This document shows, one piece after another, positions 16,543 to 24,470 of a stretch of 37,368 nucleotides of DNA. The DNA lies in NCBI GenBank assembly GCA_025453525.1, contig JALOQD010000005.1, forward strand, positions 1 through 37,368, in the 5' to 3' direction. The position numbers and the translations under genes were made by a program. This DNA is from Myxococcota bacterium. GTDB lineage: Bacteria; Myxococcota_A; Polyangia; JAAYKL01. The notes under the pieces are model-generated. The model was given only the letters and a program-made list of their open reading frames with translations, was not told the DNA's origin and did no database searches. Position 1 is the stretch's first letter; each line of letters begins with the position of its first letter.

Positions 16543-18177
16543 CTATGGACGCGATCTCCGACGACAAACGAGAGCACCTGCCGCCACCAACATGAGCACC
16601 ACGGCGAGGGTTCCACTGCTCGAGGGCGAACCGGCCGCTGGAATCCGACACAGGCAGCCGCCGCGATCCGGGATGTACCAATCCTGCGCGATGGCCTCCA
16701 CCTCGAGCACCAGGGTCTGGGTGGCCGGGCCCTCATATCCCTGCGCTGTGAGCGTGTAGGTCGTGGTGCTGATGGGCGAGACCGAGAGCTCACCCTCGGG
16801 AGACACGGCCGCGCCGCTCAGGTCGAGGGTGTAGGCGTTTTTGACTCTCCACGAAAGCACGCTGGTGCTGCCTGCTTCCACTGGATTGGGGTCGGCCTCG
16901 AACAACTCGATCACCACGGGTTGGTTCATGGCGTTCACCGTAACGACGACCTTGGCCGAGACCTCGTCTTGAGAGTCGCTGCGCCGCGCCACGAGTGTAT
17001 AGGTCGTCGTCGAATCCGGCGTCATCGTGGCGCTGCCGCTCGGGTCCACGGCCTTTCCGTCGAGGGTCACGGCGTCGGCATGGATGGTCTTCCATGTGAG
17101 CTCCACCTCCTGCCCCGTCAGGATGGTGTAGGAGCTGGGCGCAAAAGACTCGATGCGAGGTTGTGGCTCCGGAGGCTCGGGAAGCTCGCCCACCCACAGG
17201 TTGGGCCAGCCGTTGAACCCGCCTGTGACGAGGCTTTCTTCAGCGCCGGCCTTCTTGCCCGACAGGCTGTGCAGAAAGAGGTCGTAGGCGCCGGCGTTGT
17301 GATCATCTTCCTTGGATTGCGCCACCACCACCCACTTCTCGTCCGACGACACCGACGGATGATAGCATTTGTACCCGTCGCCCCGCACAGGCACCAAAAC
17401 CTGGTTTTCTTTGCGCTCCTCGACAAACGGCGAGTCGCCCCAAAGGCAGCCCTTATCCGCACCCGCGATGTAAGCCCAGGTGCCGCTCGGAGCGATGCGA
17501 GGCATGCAGCCCACGCTGCCGGCTTGGGCGATCATGCTGTGCTCGGGCGGCTCGAAGGTGTAGGCGCCCACGCCAGCGACCGACGACGCTCCCCGGGTCC
17601 GGGCCGCGAACCATGTGAGGTCTTTGGCCACGTAGCATTCGTTGATCTCGTCGATGTTCGAAAAACTGGGTCTGGTCTCGAACACGAGACCCTTTTCCAC
17701 CGGGTAGCCCTGGTCGTCGAGCACCGCGCGCAGGATACGGCTGTGGCCCGCGTCCTGCGAGTCGACTTGGTTGTAGTAGAGGGCGCCTTGCGAATCGAAG
17801 CTCGGCCAGTAGCCGTTATCGTCGATGCGCACTTCTTCTCGACCATCGAACGGCCCGTGAGACGAGACCACGTAGAGCGCGAAGCGGGCGAACTGATGAT
17901 AGTCCGAGCCTGGCAGCTTGGCCTTGGCATAGGCGATCCATTTGCCATCTGGGCTGTGCACGGCCTCGACATCCTCCCCCGAGGTGAGCTGCATTGGCTC
18001 GCCGCTTGGTAGCTCCATGCGGTAGATGGCGCGGGTCGTGGCGTCCCCGGCAGTGCCCTTGACCCAGAACAGATATCCCGAGGGCGGAGCAGCAAGGGCC
18101 GTGGTGGCTTGGACCATGAGGCAGGCGACCACGGCACTGCTTTGGGCAAGGCCACGGCGCGTCAGGCCCAGGCTCAC
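16543..18177 (-). CDS. Exported beta-propeller plus Ig-like protein with MYXO-CTERM-type sorting tail
   Basis: The 544-aa product starts with a signal peptide (MVQATTALA). Residues about 30-340 are TolB-like propeller repeats (AVHSPDGKWIAYAK and SVSSDEKWVVVAQS as typical blades). Two Ig-like domains follow, each ending in a TTTYTL strand. The C-terminus is GGCLCRI, a Ser-rich spacer, a hydrophobic stretch (LAVVLMLVAAGALV) and CRRRSRP. That Cys-pair, membrane helix, Arg-cluster layout matches the MYXO-CTERM tail, which is cleaved and anchors proteins at the outer surface in myxobacteria. The start GTG at 18177 overlaps the previous stop (GTGA), so translation is coupled to the upstream lipoprotein. 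Function is probably binding or recognition; the ligand is unknown. Confidence 0.9.
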   Translation of the reverse strand: MSLGLTRRGLAQSSAVVACLMVQATTALAAPPSGYLFWVKGTAGDATTRAIYRMELPSGEPMQLTSGEDVEAVHSPDGKWIAYAKAKLPGSDYHQFARFALYVVSSHGPFDGREEVRIDDNGYWPSFDSQGALYYNQVDSQDAGHSRILRAVLDDQGYPVEKGLVFETRPSFSNIDEINECYVAKDLTWFAARTRGASSVAGVGAYTFEPPEHSMIAQAGSVGCMPRIAPSGTWAYIAGADKGCLWGDSPFVEERKENQVLVPVRGDGYKCYHPSVSSDEKWVVVAQSKEDDHNAGAYDLFLHSLSGKKAGAEESLVTGGFNGWPNLWVGELPEPPEPQPRIESFAPSSYTILTGQEVELTWKTIHADAVTLDGKAVDPSGSATMTPDSTTTYTLVARRSDSQDEVSAKVVVTVNAMNQPVVIELFEADPNPVEAGSTSVLSWRVKNAYTLDLSGAAVSPEGELSVSPISTTTYTLTAQGYEGPATQTLVLEVEAIAQDWYIPDRGGCLCRIPAAGSPSSSGTLAVVLMLVAAGALVCRRRSRP

Positions 18178-19346
18178 GGCTCCACCAAGAGCACGTTGAC
18201 AGCGCCGGTCTTGTGCTCAAGCACGGCGAAGGGATACTCCAACGACAGCCTGCCCGGCGCGTCGTAGGGTATGCCGATCGTCGAGATGACGACCGGGCTC
18301 GTTCGAGAATAGAGGTCGTCCAACATCGTCGCCAGGTTGTCCACCAGACCCAGGGTGTCGTACTCGACGTTCGCATAATTGTTGGACAGCTCGGCGATCG
18401 CCGCGTCGGTGTAAAGCTCGGCCGCGAGTCGCACATAGACCTCGGGATAGCCGTCGCCGTTGGAGTCGGTGATGCCCTCGCCCAAGGTCAGGAACGATTG
18501 GAAGGAGAGCTCCACCCACAGCTCGGCGCCGTGTAGGTACACATGCTCGAGGGTCTGGGGCGGCAGCACGCTCGAACCTCCCCAGCGCTCGGAGCGGATG
18601 GCCTGGCCCGCGAGGTACAGGCGCGTGGCTTCGTCGAAGTTCCAGTTGACGAGATACAGCTCGATGGCCGGCTCCCAAAGCAGACTGCTCTCGATTTCGC
18701 CCACAGAAAGAGGCGTTTCGTCGAGTTTGTCCACGGCTGTTTCCACGTCGAACATCGGAATTTCGTTGCCGCTGTCCGGATCCTCGATGGTGAAATCGAG
18801 CCCGGTTGCGCCGCCTGTGCCCACGGACGGCGGGGTCGAAGGAACCACCCCGACTTCGGCAGAAGGATCGGAGAACAGGGCTGGGTTGCGATAGTACAGC
18901 GCCTTTTCGACCTCGGCGCGAGTGGGCCTTGCCGCGTACACGATGGACACGGTGTCGACGCTCCAATCGAAGCTGGCTCGATACTGCTCGAGGGTGGCCA
19001 GATCCGCGGCCGTGACCTCCAAGGGAAAAGATTGCAGCTCGAGGTCCACTTGATTGTCGCCGGGCTGCAGAGTCACGGTTTGCGTGGAAGGCTCGTACCA
19101 CGCTCCCCGCAGCGACAGCTCCACAGGGCCAGGGTCGAGGTCGGACAGGACGAACGCGCCGTCGAGGTCCGTCTTGATCGAGAGCTCTCCCTCGCTCACC
19201 TCGATGTCGGCCAGGGGCTGCTGGAGCTCGTTTTTGACCGTACCGCTCAAGATGGCGCCCGCGGGGTCGTTCTCAGCGTCGCAAGCGGCCATCCCCACGG
19301 CAAAGAGCCCGATGAGCAAGGGAGCAAGGGCGATGGGTGTTCTCAT
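18174..19346 (-). CDS. Lipoprotein with carboxypeptidase-regulatory-like domain and Ca-binding-type loop
   Basis: This 390-aa protein has a signal peptide ending in AVGMAAC (lipobox Cys near 22). Residues about 30-110 look like a carboxypeptidase-D regulatory-like beta sandwich (GTVKNELQQPLADIEV, then TDLDGAFVLSDLDPGP). The rest is not recognised, but includes a loop DSNGDGYPE of the Asp-rich calcium-binding type. Start ATG at 19346 follows AAGGAA. It overlaps the downstream MYXO-CTERM protein gene by 4 nt, so the pair is an operon, and I infer the two act together at the cell surface. The MYXO-CTERM partner probably carries the anchor, and this one a second lipid anchor. Confidence 0.88.
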   Translation of the reverse strand: MRTPIALAPLLIGLFAVGMAACDAENDPAGAILSGTVKNELQQPLADIEVSEGELSIKTDLDGAFVLSDLDPGPVELSLRGAWYEPSTQTVTLQPGDNQVDLELQSFPLEVTAADLATLEQYRASFDWSVDTVSIVYAARPTRAEVEKALYYRNPALFSDPSAEVGVVPSTPPSVGTGGATGLDFTIEDPDSGNEIPMFDVETAVDKLDETPLSVGEIESSLLWEPAIELYLVNWNFDEATRLYLAGQAIRSERWGGSSVLPPQTLEHVYLHGAELWVELSFQSFLTLGEGITDSNGDGYPEVYVRLAAELYTDAAIAELSNNYANVEYDTLGLVDNLATMLDDLYSRTSPVVISTIGIPYDAPGRLSLEYPFAVLEHKTGAVNVLLVEP

Positions 19347-19381
19347 GGCGTCTTCCTTCCCAAAAGCAGGAGCCGAGGCCT

Positions 19382-20524
19382 CTAAGGCAGCAGGCGTACC
19401 TCTTGCCAGCCGCGCATGCCGAAGCGGATGTCCCGCTCCACGAACTCCCAGACTACAATCTTCTTGGCGTTTAGCGAAGAGAGGTTTCGCGCCAGCTCCT
19501 GGCGCACCAGGGTCGAGGCCCCGCCGTCGTTGACAATGGACGAGACGGGCATGCCGAGCTCCCTTGCCAAAAGCGCGATGAACCCTGCCGAGCCAGGCTC
19601 GTCGGTCTGAAAGATGCGGCTGAAGCTGTCGCCGAGCACCAGCACGGGCGAGCTCGGATCGTCGGCGTAGAGCGCAAGGGTGGCGCGTTCGAGCACCTGA
19701 TCGACCTCCACGGCTTCGGCCTCGACGAGCTTCTCGATATAGGGAATTTGCGTCATCGTGGCGATATCGCCCTGCCGCGACACGGTGACTCTTTTAGTGG
19801 CATAGCGATCCGCCGCGCCTTGCAACTCTAGTCCTGGCAAGCTTCGGATGCGCTGCGCCACTGCCTTGGCCGCGGCCAAAAGGCCCAGGCGGTTCCAGTG
19901 GGTATCGGTGAGCATGTAGATCGGCTGCGGCTCGGCCTGGGCTCGCGCCGCCTGCAGCGACGGCCGCAGGTCGAGCACATCCAGACCGCGGCGCTCGAGC
20001 TCGGCGATGAAGCGGGAGGTGTTTTGCGCCACCTCGGCCTGCGCCTCGCACAAGGGCGAGAGCTTGTCCGGATAGATGGAGGGCTTGGTGGGCACAGGCA
20101 CCACGAGCAGGTGGGCCCCGAACCGTGCGAGCTGGTCGCGGAAGTCTTCGACAATCGACACGGGATCGCGCCCCTCGGGCCACAGGGCACGACTGGTGGC
20201 ATAGTAGGGCTCGTAGGTATAGCGGACGTCGGGCGCGTAGAACAGCCAGCCTTTTCGCGCTTCGATGGCCTTGATCCCCATGTCTCGGGTCAAAACGTAA
20301 GACAAGAGCTGGGCCACGGGGCGCAGTTTTTCCTCGAAGAAGGACGCGTCCTCCAGGTCTTTTTCAAAGGCGCGCAGGTTCTCCTCGTCGGGCATCTGGG
20401 TGAACAGCTCGGCGATGACCGGTGTCTCGTCTTCCTTGAGCTCCAGGGCGGCCTGCACCAGGGGCACGGTGAAGACGATGGCGAGGAAGGGCAGGGAGAT
20501 GAACAGCTGCAGCTTCTGGGTCAT
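19382..20524 (-). CDS. AlgX/AlgJ-like SGNH acetyltransferase-type protein
   Basis: This 380-aa protein has an N-terminal membrane anchor (LQLFISLPFLAIVFTVPL). It shows the catalytic layout of the AlgJ/AlgX/WssI SGNH family: LTDTHWN with Asp207 and His209, and VLGDSFSR with Ser300. In alginate and similar systems these proteins pass acetyl groups to the exported polysaccharide. It is downstream of, and 16 bp from, an MBOAT gene on the same strand, which supports the pairing. The start is ATG 20524 with a purine-rich site (GAGGGAGG) 5 nt upstream. Longer readings to 20923 would cross the MBOAT gene in another frame and are not real. The exact polymer is unknown; no alginate synthase genes are in view. 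Confidence 0.86.
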   Translation of the reverse strand: MTQKLQLFISLPFLAIVFTVPLVQAALELKEDETPVIAELFTQMPDEENLRAFEKDLEDASFFEEKLRPVAQLLSYVLTRDMGIKAIEARKGWLFYAPDVRYTYEPYYATSRALWPEGRDPVSIVEDFRDQLARFGAHLLVVPVPTKPSIYPDKLSPLCEAQAEVAQNTSRFIAELERRGLDVLDLRPSLQAARAQAEPQPIYMLTDTHWNRLGLLAAAKAVAQRIRSLPGLELQGAADRYATKRVTVSRQGDIATMTQIPYIEKLVEAEAVEVDQVLERATLALYADDPSSPVLVLGDSFSRIFQTDEPGSAGFIALLARELGMPVSSIVNDGGASTLVRQELARNLSSLNAKKIVVWEFVERDIRFGMRGWQEVRLLP

Positions 20525-20540
20525 GACCGCCTCCCTCTTT

Positions 20541-21944
20541 TCAAAATTGGAAATACAAGAACGGGTTAAAGGCCTGGGCGAACATCGCGGCCACGGCGAG
20601 CGCGAACAACCCCAGGCTGAGAACGGCGACGGGCCAATGGGGGCGCAGCGCCAGATCCCAGGCCTGCCTTTTTTGAAACGCCACGACAGCGGCCGTGGCG
20701 AGCACGATGAGGCCATTGCCCGACAACACGACTCCAGATGCGATACACGTCTGCGGCGGGTGGGCGCCGAGTCCCAGCATCGCGGACCAGTAGTGGACGG
20801 TCGCGGTGAGGGTCGGCGCTCGGAACGGCACCCAGATGAGCAGCACCAGGACGAACGTGAACGCGGTCTGCAGCGCACCGGGCAAGAAATCGTAGGGACT
20901 GCGCTTACCGCGCCACCTTTCAAAGGCCAAAAAAGCGCCGTGCAGGCCGCCCCACACCACGAACTGCCACGCCGCGCCGTGCCACAATCCGCCGAGCAGC
21001 ATCGTTAGGGCGAGGTTGATGTACGTGCGCCTGGGCCCCAACCGGTTGCCGCCGAGCGGGATGTACAGGTAGTCGCGCAAGAAGGTCGAGAGCGAGATGT
21101 GCCAGCGGCGCCAGAACTCGGTGATGCTCCTCGAGCGATAGGGAGAGTCGAAGTTCTTGAGGAACTCGAAGCCCAGCATCCGCCCGAGGCCCACGGCCAT
21201 GTCCGAGTACCCGGAGAAGTCGAAGTAGATCTGAAACGCATAGGCCGCGATGCCGGCCCAGGCCGTGAGCACGGGAGGGCTCTGCGAGGCAAACGCCGCG
21301 TCGGCGAGAGTGCCGAGCGGATTGGCCAGGAGGATCTTCTTGGCAAAGCCCAACATGAACAGCAACGTGCCGCTGGAGAACTGAGCCAGGGTATGGGTGC
21401 GCGTCGCGAGCTGCTCGGCGATGGTGTTGTAGCGCACGATGGGGCCGGCCACGAGCTGGGGAAACAGGGCCACGAAGCAGGCGAAGTCGGCGAACGACCG
21501 CACCGGCTGTGCCTCGCGACGGTACACGTCGATGGTGTAGCTCATGGTTTGAAAGGTGTAGAACGAGATGCCCACCGGTAGGGTGATCTGCCACAGGTCG
21601 AACGCCGGTTGCCCCACGGCGAGCAGGATGTCGTTCAACGTGTTCTGCGCCAGCATGGCGTACTTGAACACGGCGAGCAGCCCGAGGTTGCTGCACATGG
21701 AGATCACCAGGGCGAGCTTGCGCCGCTGGTCGCTCACCTTGGGATCGGACATGTACCGACCGGACGCGTAGTCGACAACGGTCGAGACCAGCATGAGCGA
21801 CACGAACCAAGGCTTCCACCAGCCGTAGAACACATAGCTGGCCATGGTGAGGAAGGGGTTCTTCGCCACCCTGGGCAGGGCGTAATAGACCAGCAAGACG
21901 AATGGAAGGAAGTAGAAAAGGAAGAAGTGGGACGTAAAGACCAT
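20541..21944 (-). CDS. AlgI-type MBOAT O-acyltransferase
   Basis: This 467-aa polytopic protein is of the membrane-bound O-acyltransferase family in the AlgI/PatA branch, which moves acetyl groups across the inner membrane for polysaccharide or peptidoglycan O-acetylation. Visible features are an N-terminal FYFLPFVLLVYY, the core motif SITEFWRRWHISLSTFLRDY, LGGNRLGPRRTY, and the catalytic-His region LLGGLWHGAAWQFV (His322, with a second His335 in GLHGAF). Length is typical. The start ATG at 21944 has no strong ribosome site, so translation may be weak. It is followed 16 bp later by the SGNH protein, forming a two-gene O-acetylation unit. Confidence 0.93.
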   Translation of the reverse strand: MVFTSHFFLFYFLPFVLLVYYALPRVAKNPFLTMASYVFYGWWKPWFVSLMLVSTVVDYASGRYMSDPKVSDQRRKLALVISMCSNLGLLAVFKYAMLAQNTLNDILLAVGQPAFDLWQITLPVGISFYTFQTMSYTIDVYRREAQPVRSFADFACFVALFPQLVAGPIVRYNTIAEQLATRTHTLAQFSSGTLLFMLGFAKKILLANPLGTLADAAFASQSPPVLTAWAGIAAYAFQIYFDFSGYSDMAVGLGRMLGFEFLKNFDSPYRSRSITEFWRRWHISLSTFLRDYLYIPLGGNRLGPRRTYINLALTMLLGGLWHGAAWQFVVWGGLHGAFLAFERWRGKRSPYDFLPGALQTAFTFVLVLLIWVPFRAPTLTATVHYWSAMLGLGAHPPQTCIASGVVLSGNGLIVLATAAVVAFQKRQAWDLALRPHWPVAVLSLGLFALAVAAMFAQAFNPFLYFQF

Positions 21945-22034
21945 GGGGCCAAGGTATATCGCGAGTGGCGAGGAGAAGAAACGGGCAAACAGAGCTAGAA
22001 GTCAAATCTGGCAGGGGCCGGAGAAGGGCGAGCC

Positions 22035-23450
22035 TTACTTTTTCTTGTTGGGCAGCTCGAGGCCGTAGCCCATCTTCTTGTCGACGGCCTTGAGGGCAAA
22101 GGCGAGCACCACGGCGCACAGGCCGAGACCGGCGAAGATGAGCATGGGGATTGTGTAATTGTAGGTGGCGGTGGGGTCGCCGGCGCTCATGCGCTCGGTG
22201 ATGCCAGGGTTGACCTTCTCGAGAACCACACCGATGAGCCACGGGAAGAACATGAGACCCCAGTTCTGGATGAAGAACACGAGGGCAAACGCCGAACCCA
22301 GGTAGCGCTCTTCCACGATCTTCGGCACCGAGGGCCACATGGAGGCCGGAATCAGCGAGAAGGCGACGCCGAGGACCATGATCGCGCCCACAGCGAGCGG
22401 CAGGTTGAGCGGAGCGAGCGCGAAGGTCAGGTGCGCGGCCATGAGCAGAGCCGCGCCGACGATCATGATGGACGCGCCCTTGCCCTTGGAATCGAGGAAG
22501 GCGCCGATGATGGGGGTGAGGATGATCGTGCCCACGGGTAAGAGGCCAGAGATGAGGCCACCGGTCTCGGGGGACACGCCCAGACGGTTTTGCATCATAG
22601 GCACGGCGTATTTGAGGAACGGGAAGACTCCAGAATAGAACAGGACGCACAGAGCCGAGATGATCCAGAAGCCGGGGTTCTTCACAATTTTGCCCAAGTC
22701 GGACAGGTGGAACGCCTCGGACGGATCGGCGTCCGACGTGCGGCCTTCCTGCTTGTCGAGCTTGCGATCCATGAAGGTGTACATAAAGAACGTGAGCAGG
22801 CCGATGCTGAGCAGGGCCACGCCGAGGTACACTGGGTTGAGGGCCTCGCCCACCACCTTGCCGCCTTCTTCGCTGTAGCCCGCGATCATCGCTGAGAACC
22901 AAAAGGCAATGGAGGCGCCCATGCGCGCCGTGGCCAGCTGCATGCCCATGGCCAGGGCCATCTCCCTGCCCTTGAACCACTTCACGACCGCCCTGGACAC
23001 GGTGATGCCGGCCATCTCCACGCCGATGCCGAAGATGGCGTAGCCGAGCGAGGCCACCTTGGCCGTGGCCGGCATGCTCGTCCAAAAGGAGCTGAAGAAT
23101 TCTTGGCCCGGGCCGCCGTTGCGGAACGTGTGGGACAGACCGTAGAGCTTAATGAGGCCGCCCAGGAGCATCACGCAGCCGGCGAGTAGACCTGTGAATC
23201 GGATGCCCATTTTGTCGAGGATGATGCCAGAGACGAGCAAGAAGCCGCACACGTTGAGCATGTATTCCGAGCCAGAGAAGAACCCGTAGTTACTGGGCGT
23301 CCAGTTGTAGGTCTTCTGGAGGAGCTGCTGCAATGGCGCGATGGCGTCGACGAAGTAGTAGGCCGCGAGCATCGTCAACGAGACGAAGGCCAGCGCGGTC
23401 CAGCGAGCGGCCTTGGAGTCGGCCATCACCTGTTGGAGTTTTTCGTTCAT
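22035..23450 (-). CDS. Major facilitator superfamily transporter (OFA/MFSD1-like)
   Basis: This 471-aa protein has about twelve hydrophobic segments and the MFS A-like motif between helices 2 and 3 (DKMGIRFTG). By eye it resembles bacterial MFS proteins related to the oxalate/formate-antiporter and MFSD1 groups (VEMAGITVSRAVVKWFKGRE, ALGMQLATARMG-like segments). The substrate is not decided by sequence. I start at ATG 23450, with AGGAA about 10 nt upstream; a longer reading to 23615 adds a non-conserved basic stretch. It is divergent from larB with a 179-bp shared upstream region, so the two could be co-regulated, but nothing shows they share a substrate. A run of lysines closes the C-terminus. 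Confidence 0.92.
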   Translation of the reverse strand: MNEKLQQVMADSKAARWTALAFVSLTMLAAYYFVDAIAPLQQLLQKTYNWTPSNYGFFSGSEYMLNVCGFLLVSGIILDKMGIRFTGLLAGCVMLLGGLIKLYGLSHTFRNGGPGQEFFSSFWTSMPATAKVASLGYAIFGIGVEMAGITVSRAVVKWFKGREMALAMGMQLATARMGASIAFWFSAMIAGYSEEGGKVVGEALNPVYLGVALLSIGLLTFFMYTFMDRKLDKQEGRTSDADPSEAFHLSDLGKIVKNPGFWIISALCVLFYSGVFPFLKYAVPMMQNRLGVSPETGGLISGLLPVGTIILTPIIGAFLDSKGKGASIMIVGAALLMAAHLTFALAPLNLPLAVGAIMVLGVAFSLIPASMWPSVPKIVEERYLGSAFALVFFIQNWGLMFFPWLIGVVLEKVNPGITERMSAGDPTATYNYTIPMLIFAGLGLCAVVLAFALKAVDKKMGYGLELPNKKK

Positions 23451-23629
23451 GGTTCGGCGGTTCCTTTTTGCTTGTTGCGGCCTTTTAAGAGCCTTCCCGA
23501 TGCGCTTTGCGCGACGAAAGCCGCGCGGAGAATAGCAGAGGCAAAGCCGCGGAGAAAGGGGAACAGAAACGAACCTTGTAGAGGACCGGCCGCGACTGTT
23601 ATGAGTACGACTCACTTGAAGGAGGCCCC

Positions 23630-24382
23630 ATGGACCCCCAGCGACTTTCCGAGCTTTTGCGAAACGTTCAGGCTGGCCAAACGAGCGTCGAGGACGCGCT
23701 GCAGTCCCTCGCCACCCTGCCGTTCGCCGACCTCCACCACACCATGGTGGACCACCACCGTCCCCTGCGAACCGGCTTTCCCGAGGTGATCTTCGGAGAG
23801 GGCAAGTCTGCCGAGCAGATCGCCGCTATCGTCACGGAGATGGCCAGGGCCGGTGGAAACGTGCTCGTCACCCGCGTCGAGGACGAAAAGGCACTGGCCG
23901 TGCTCGGTTTCATCCCAGGCATGGAGCACAAACCCTCGGCTCGTTGCCTGCTGCTTCGGAACAAGCCCGTGGAGGTCACGGGTCGAGGGCCCATCGCCAT
24001 CGTATCGGCCGGCACCTCGGACATGGCGGTCGCAGAGGAAGCAGCGCTCGTGGCCGAGCTCGCGGGCAGCGAGGTGCAGCGTTTCTTCGATATCGGCGTT
24101 GCGGGCATCCACCGGCTGTTCCACAGACTCGACGCCCTGCGCCAGGCCTCGGTCATCGTGGTGGTCGCGGGAATGGAAGGCGCGCTCGCCTCGGTCGTGG
24201 CTGGGCTGGTCTCGTGTCCGGTCATCGGAGTGCCCACCTCCGTGGGCTACGGAGTGGCTAGTGGAGGCGTCACGGCCCTGCACGCCATGCTCTCTTCCTG
24301 TGCCCCTGGAGTCACGGTGGTCAACATCGACAATGGCTTTGGCGCTGGCTATGCCGCGGCGCTCATCAATCGGAAGAGATAG
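23630..24382 (+). CDS. larB: LarB, nickel-pincer nucleotide cofactor carboxylase
   Basis: This 250-aa protein is full length. LarB carboxylates nicotinic acid adenine dinucleotide in making the nickel-pincer cofactor of lactate racemase and related enzymes. Signatures are the PurE-like core: GTSDMAVAEEA near residue 127, DIGVAGIHRLF, and the C-terminal GVPTSVGYG, GGVTALHAMLSS and NIDNGFGAGYAAA. The start ATG is behind AAGGAGG, 4-5 nt upstream. It is alone on its strand: no LarC or LarE gene and no racemase gene are in this window, so the remaining pathway genes must be elsewhere or absent. The neighbouring MFS transporter is divergent. Confidence 0.95.
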   Translation: MDPQRLSELLRNVQAGQTSVEDALQSLATLPFADLHHTMVDHHRPLRTGFPEVIFGEGKSAEQIAAIVTEMARAGGNVLVTRVEDEKALAVLGFIPGMEHKPSARCLLLRNKPVEVTGRGPIAIVSAGTSDMAVAEEAALVAELAGSEVQRFFDIGVAGIHRLFHRLDALRQASVIVVVAGMEGALASVVAGLVSCPVIGVPTSVGYGVASGGVTALHAMLSSCAPGVTVVNIDNGFGAGYAAALINRKR

Positions 24383-24435
24383 CGCGGTCAAAGCCGAGCC
24401 CCTCACCTGGTATTTTGGCGCCTGCACCTGGGGGG

Positions 24436-24464
24436 TTGACAAGAAATTAAACAATTACAATATT
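24436..24464 (+). promoter_or_regulatory. Candidate sigma-70-type promoter predicting a leaderless mRNA
   Basis: A perfect TTGACA -35 (24436-24441) is followed after 17 nt by AATATT (24459-24464) as a -10, in an AT-rich patch that stands out from its GC-rich surroundings. The downstream start codon begins 7 nt after the -10, so the transcript would start at or very near the ATG. No Shine-Dalgarno site precedes that ATG, consistent with leaderless translation. TACAAT at 24456-24461 is an alternative -10 but with only a 14-nt spacer. Confidence 0.5.
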
Positions 24465-24470
24465 TGAACC

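Noticed and set aside
20525-20923. N-terminal extension of the SGNH protein
   Set aside because: The extension crosses the MBOAT gene's 3' end in another frame and reads as low-quality Arg/Ser-rich sequence. The ATG at 20524 has a ribosome site and starts a proper membrane anchor.
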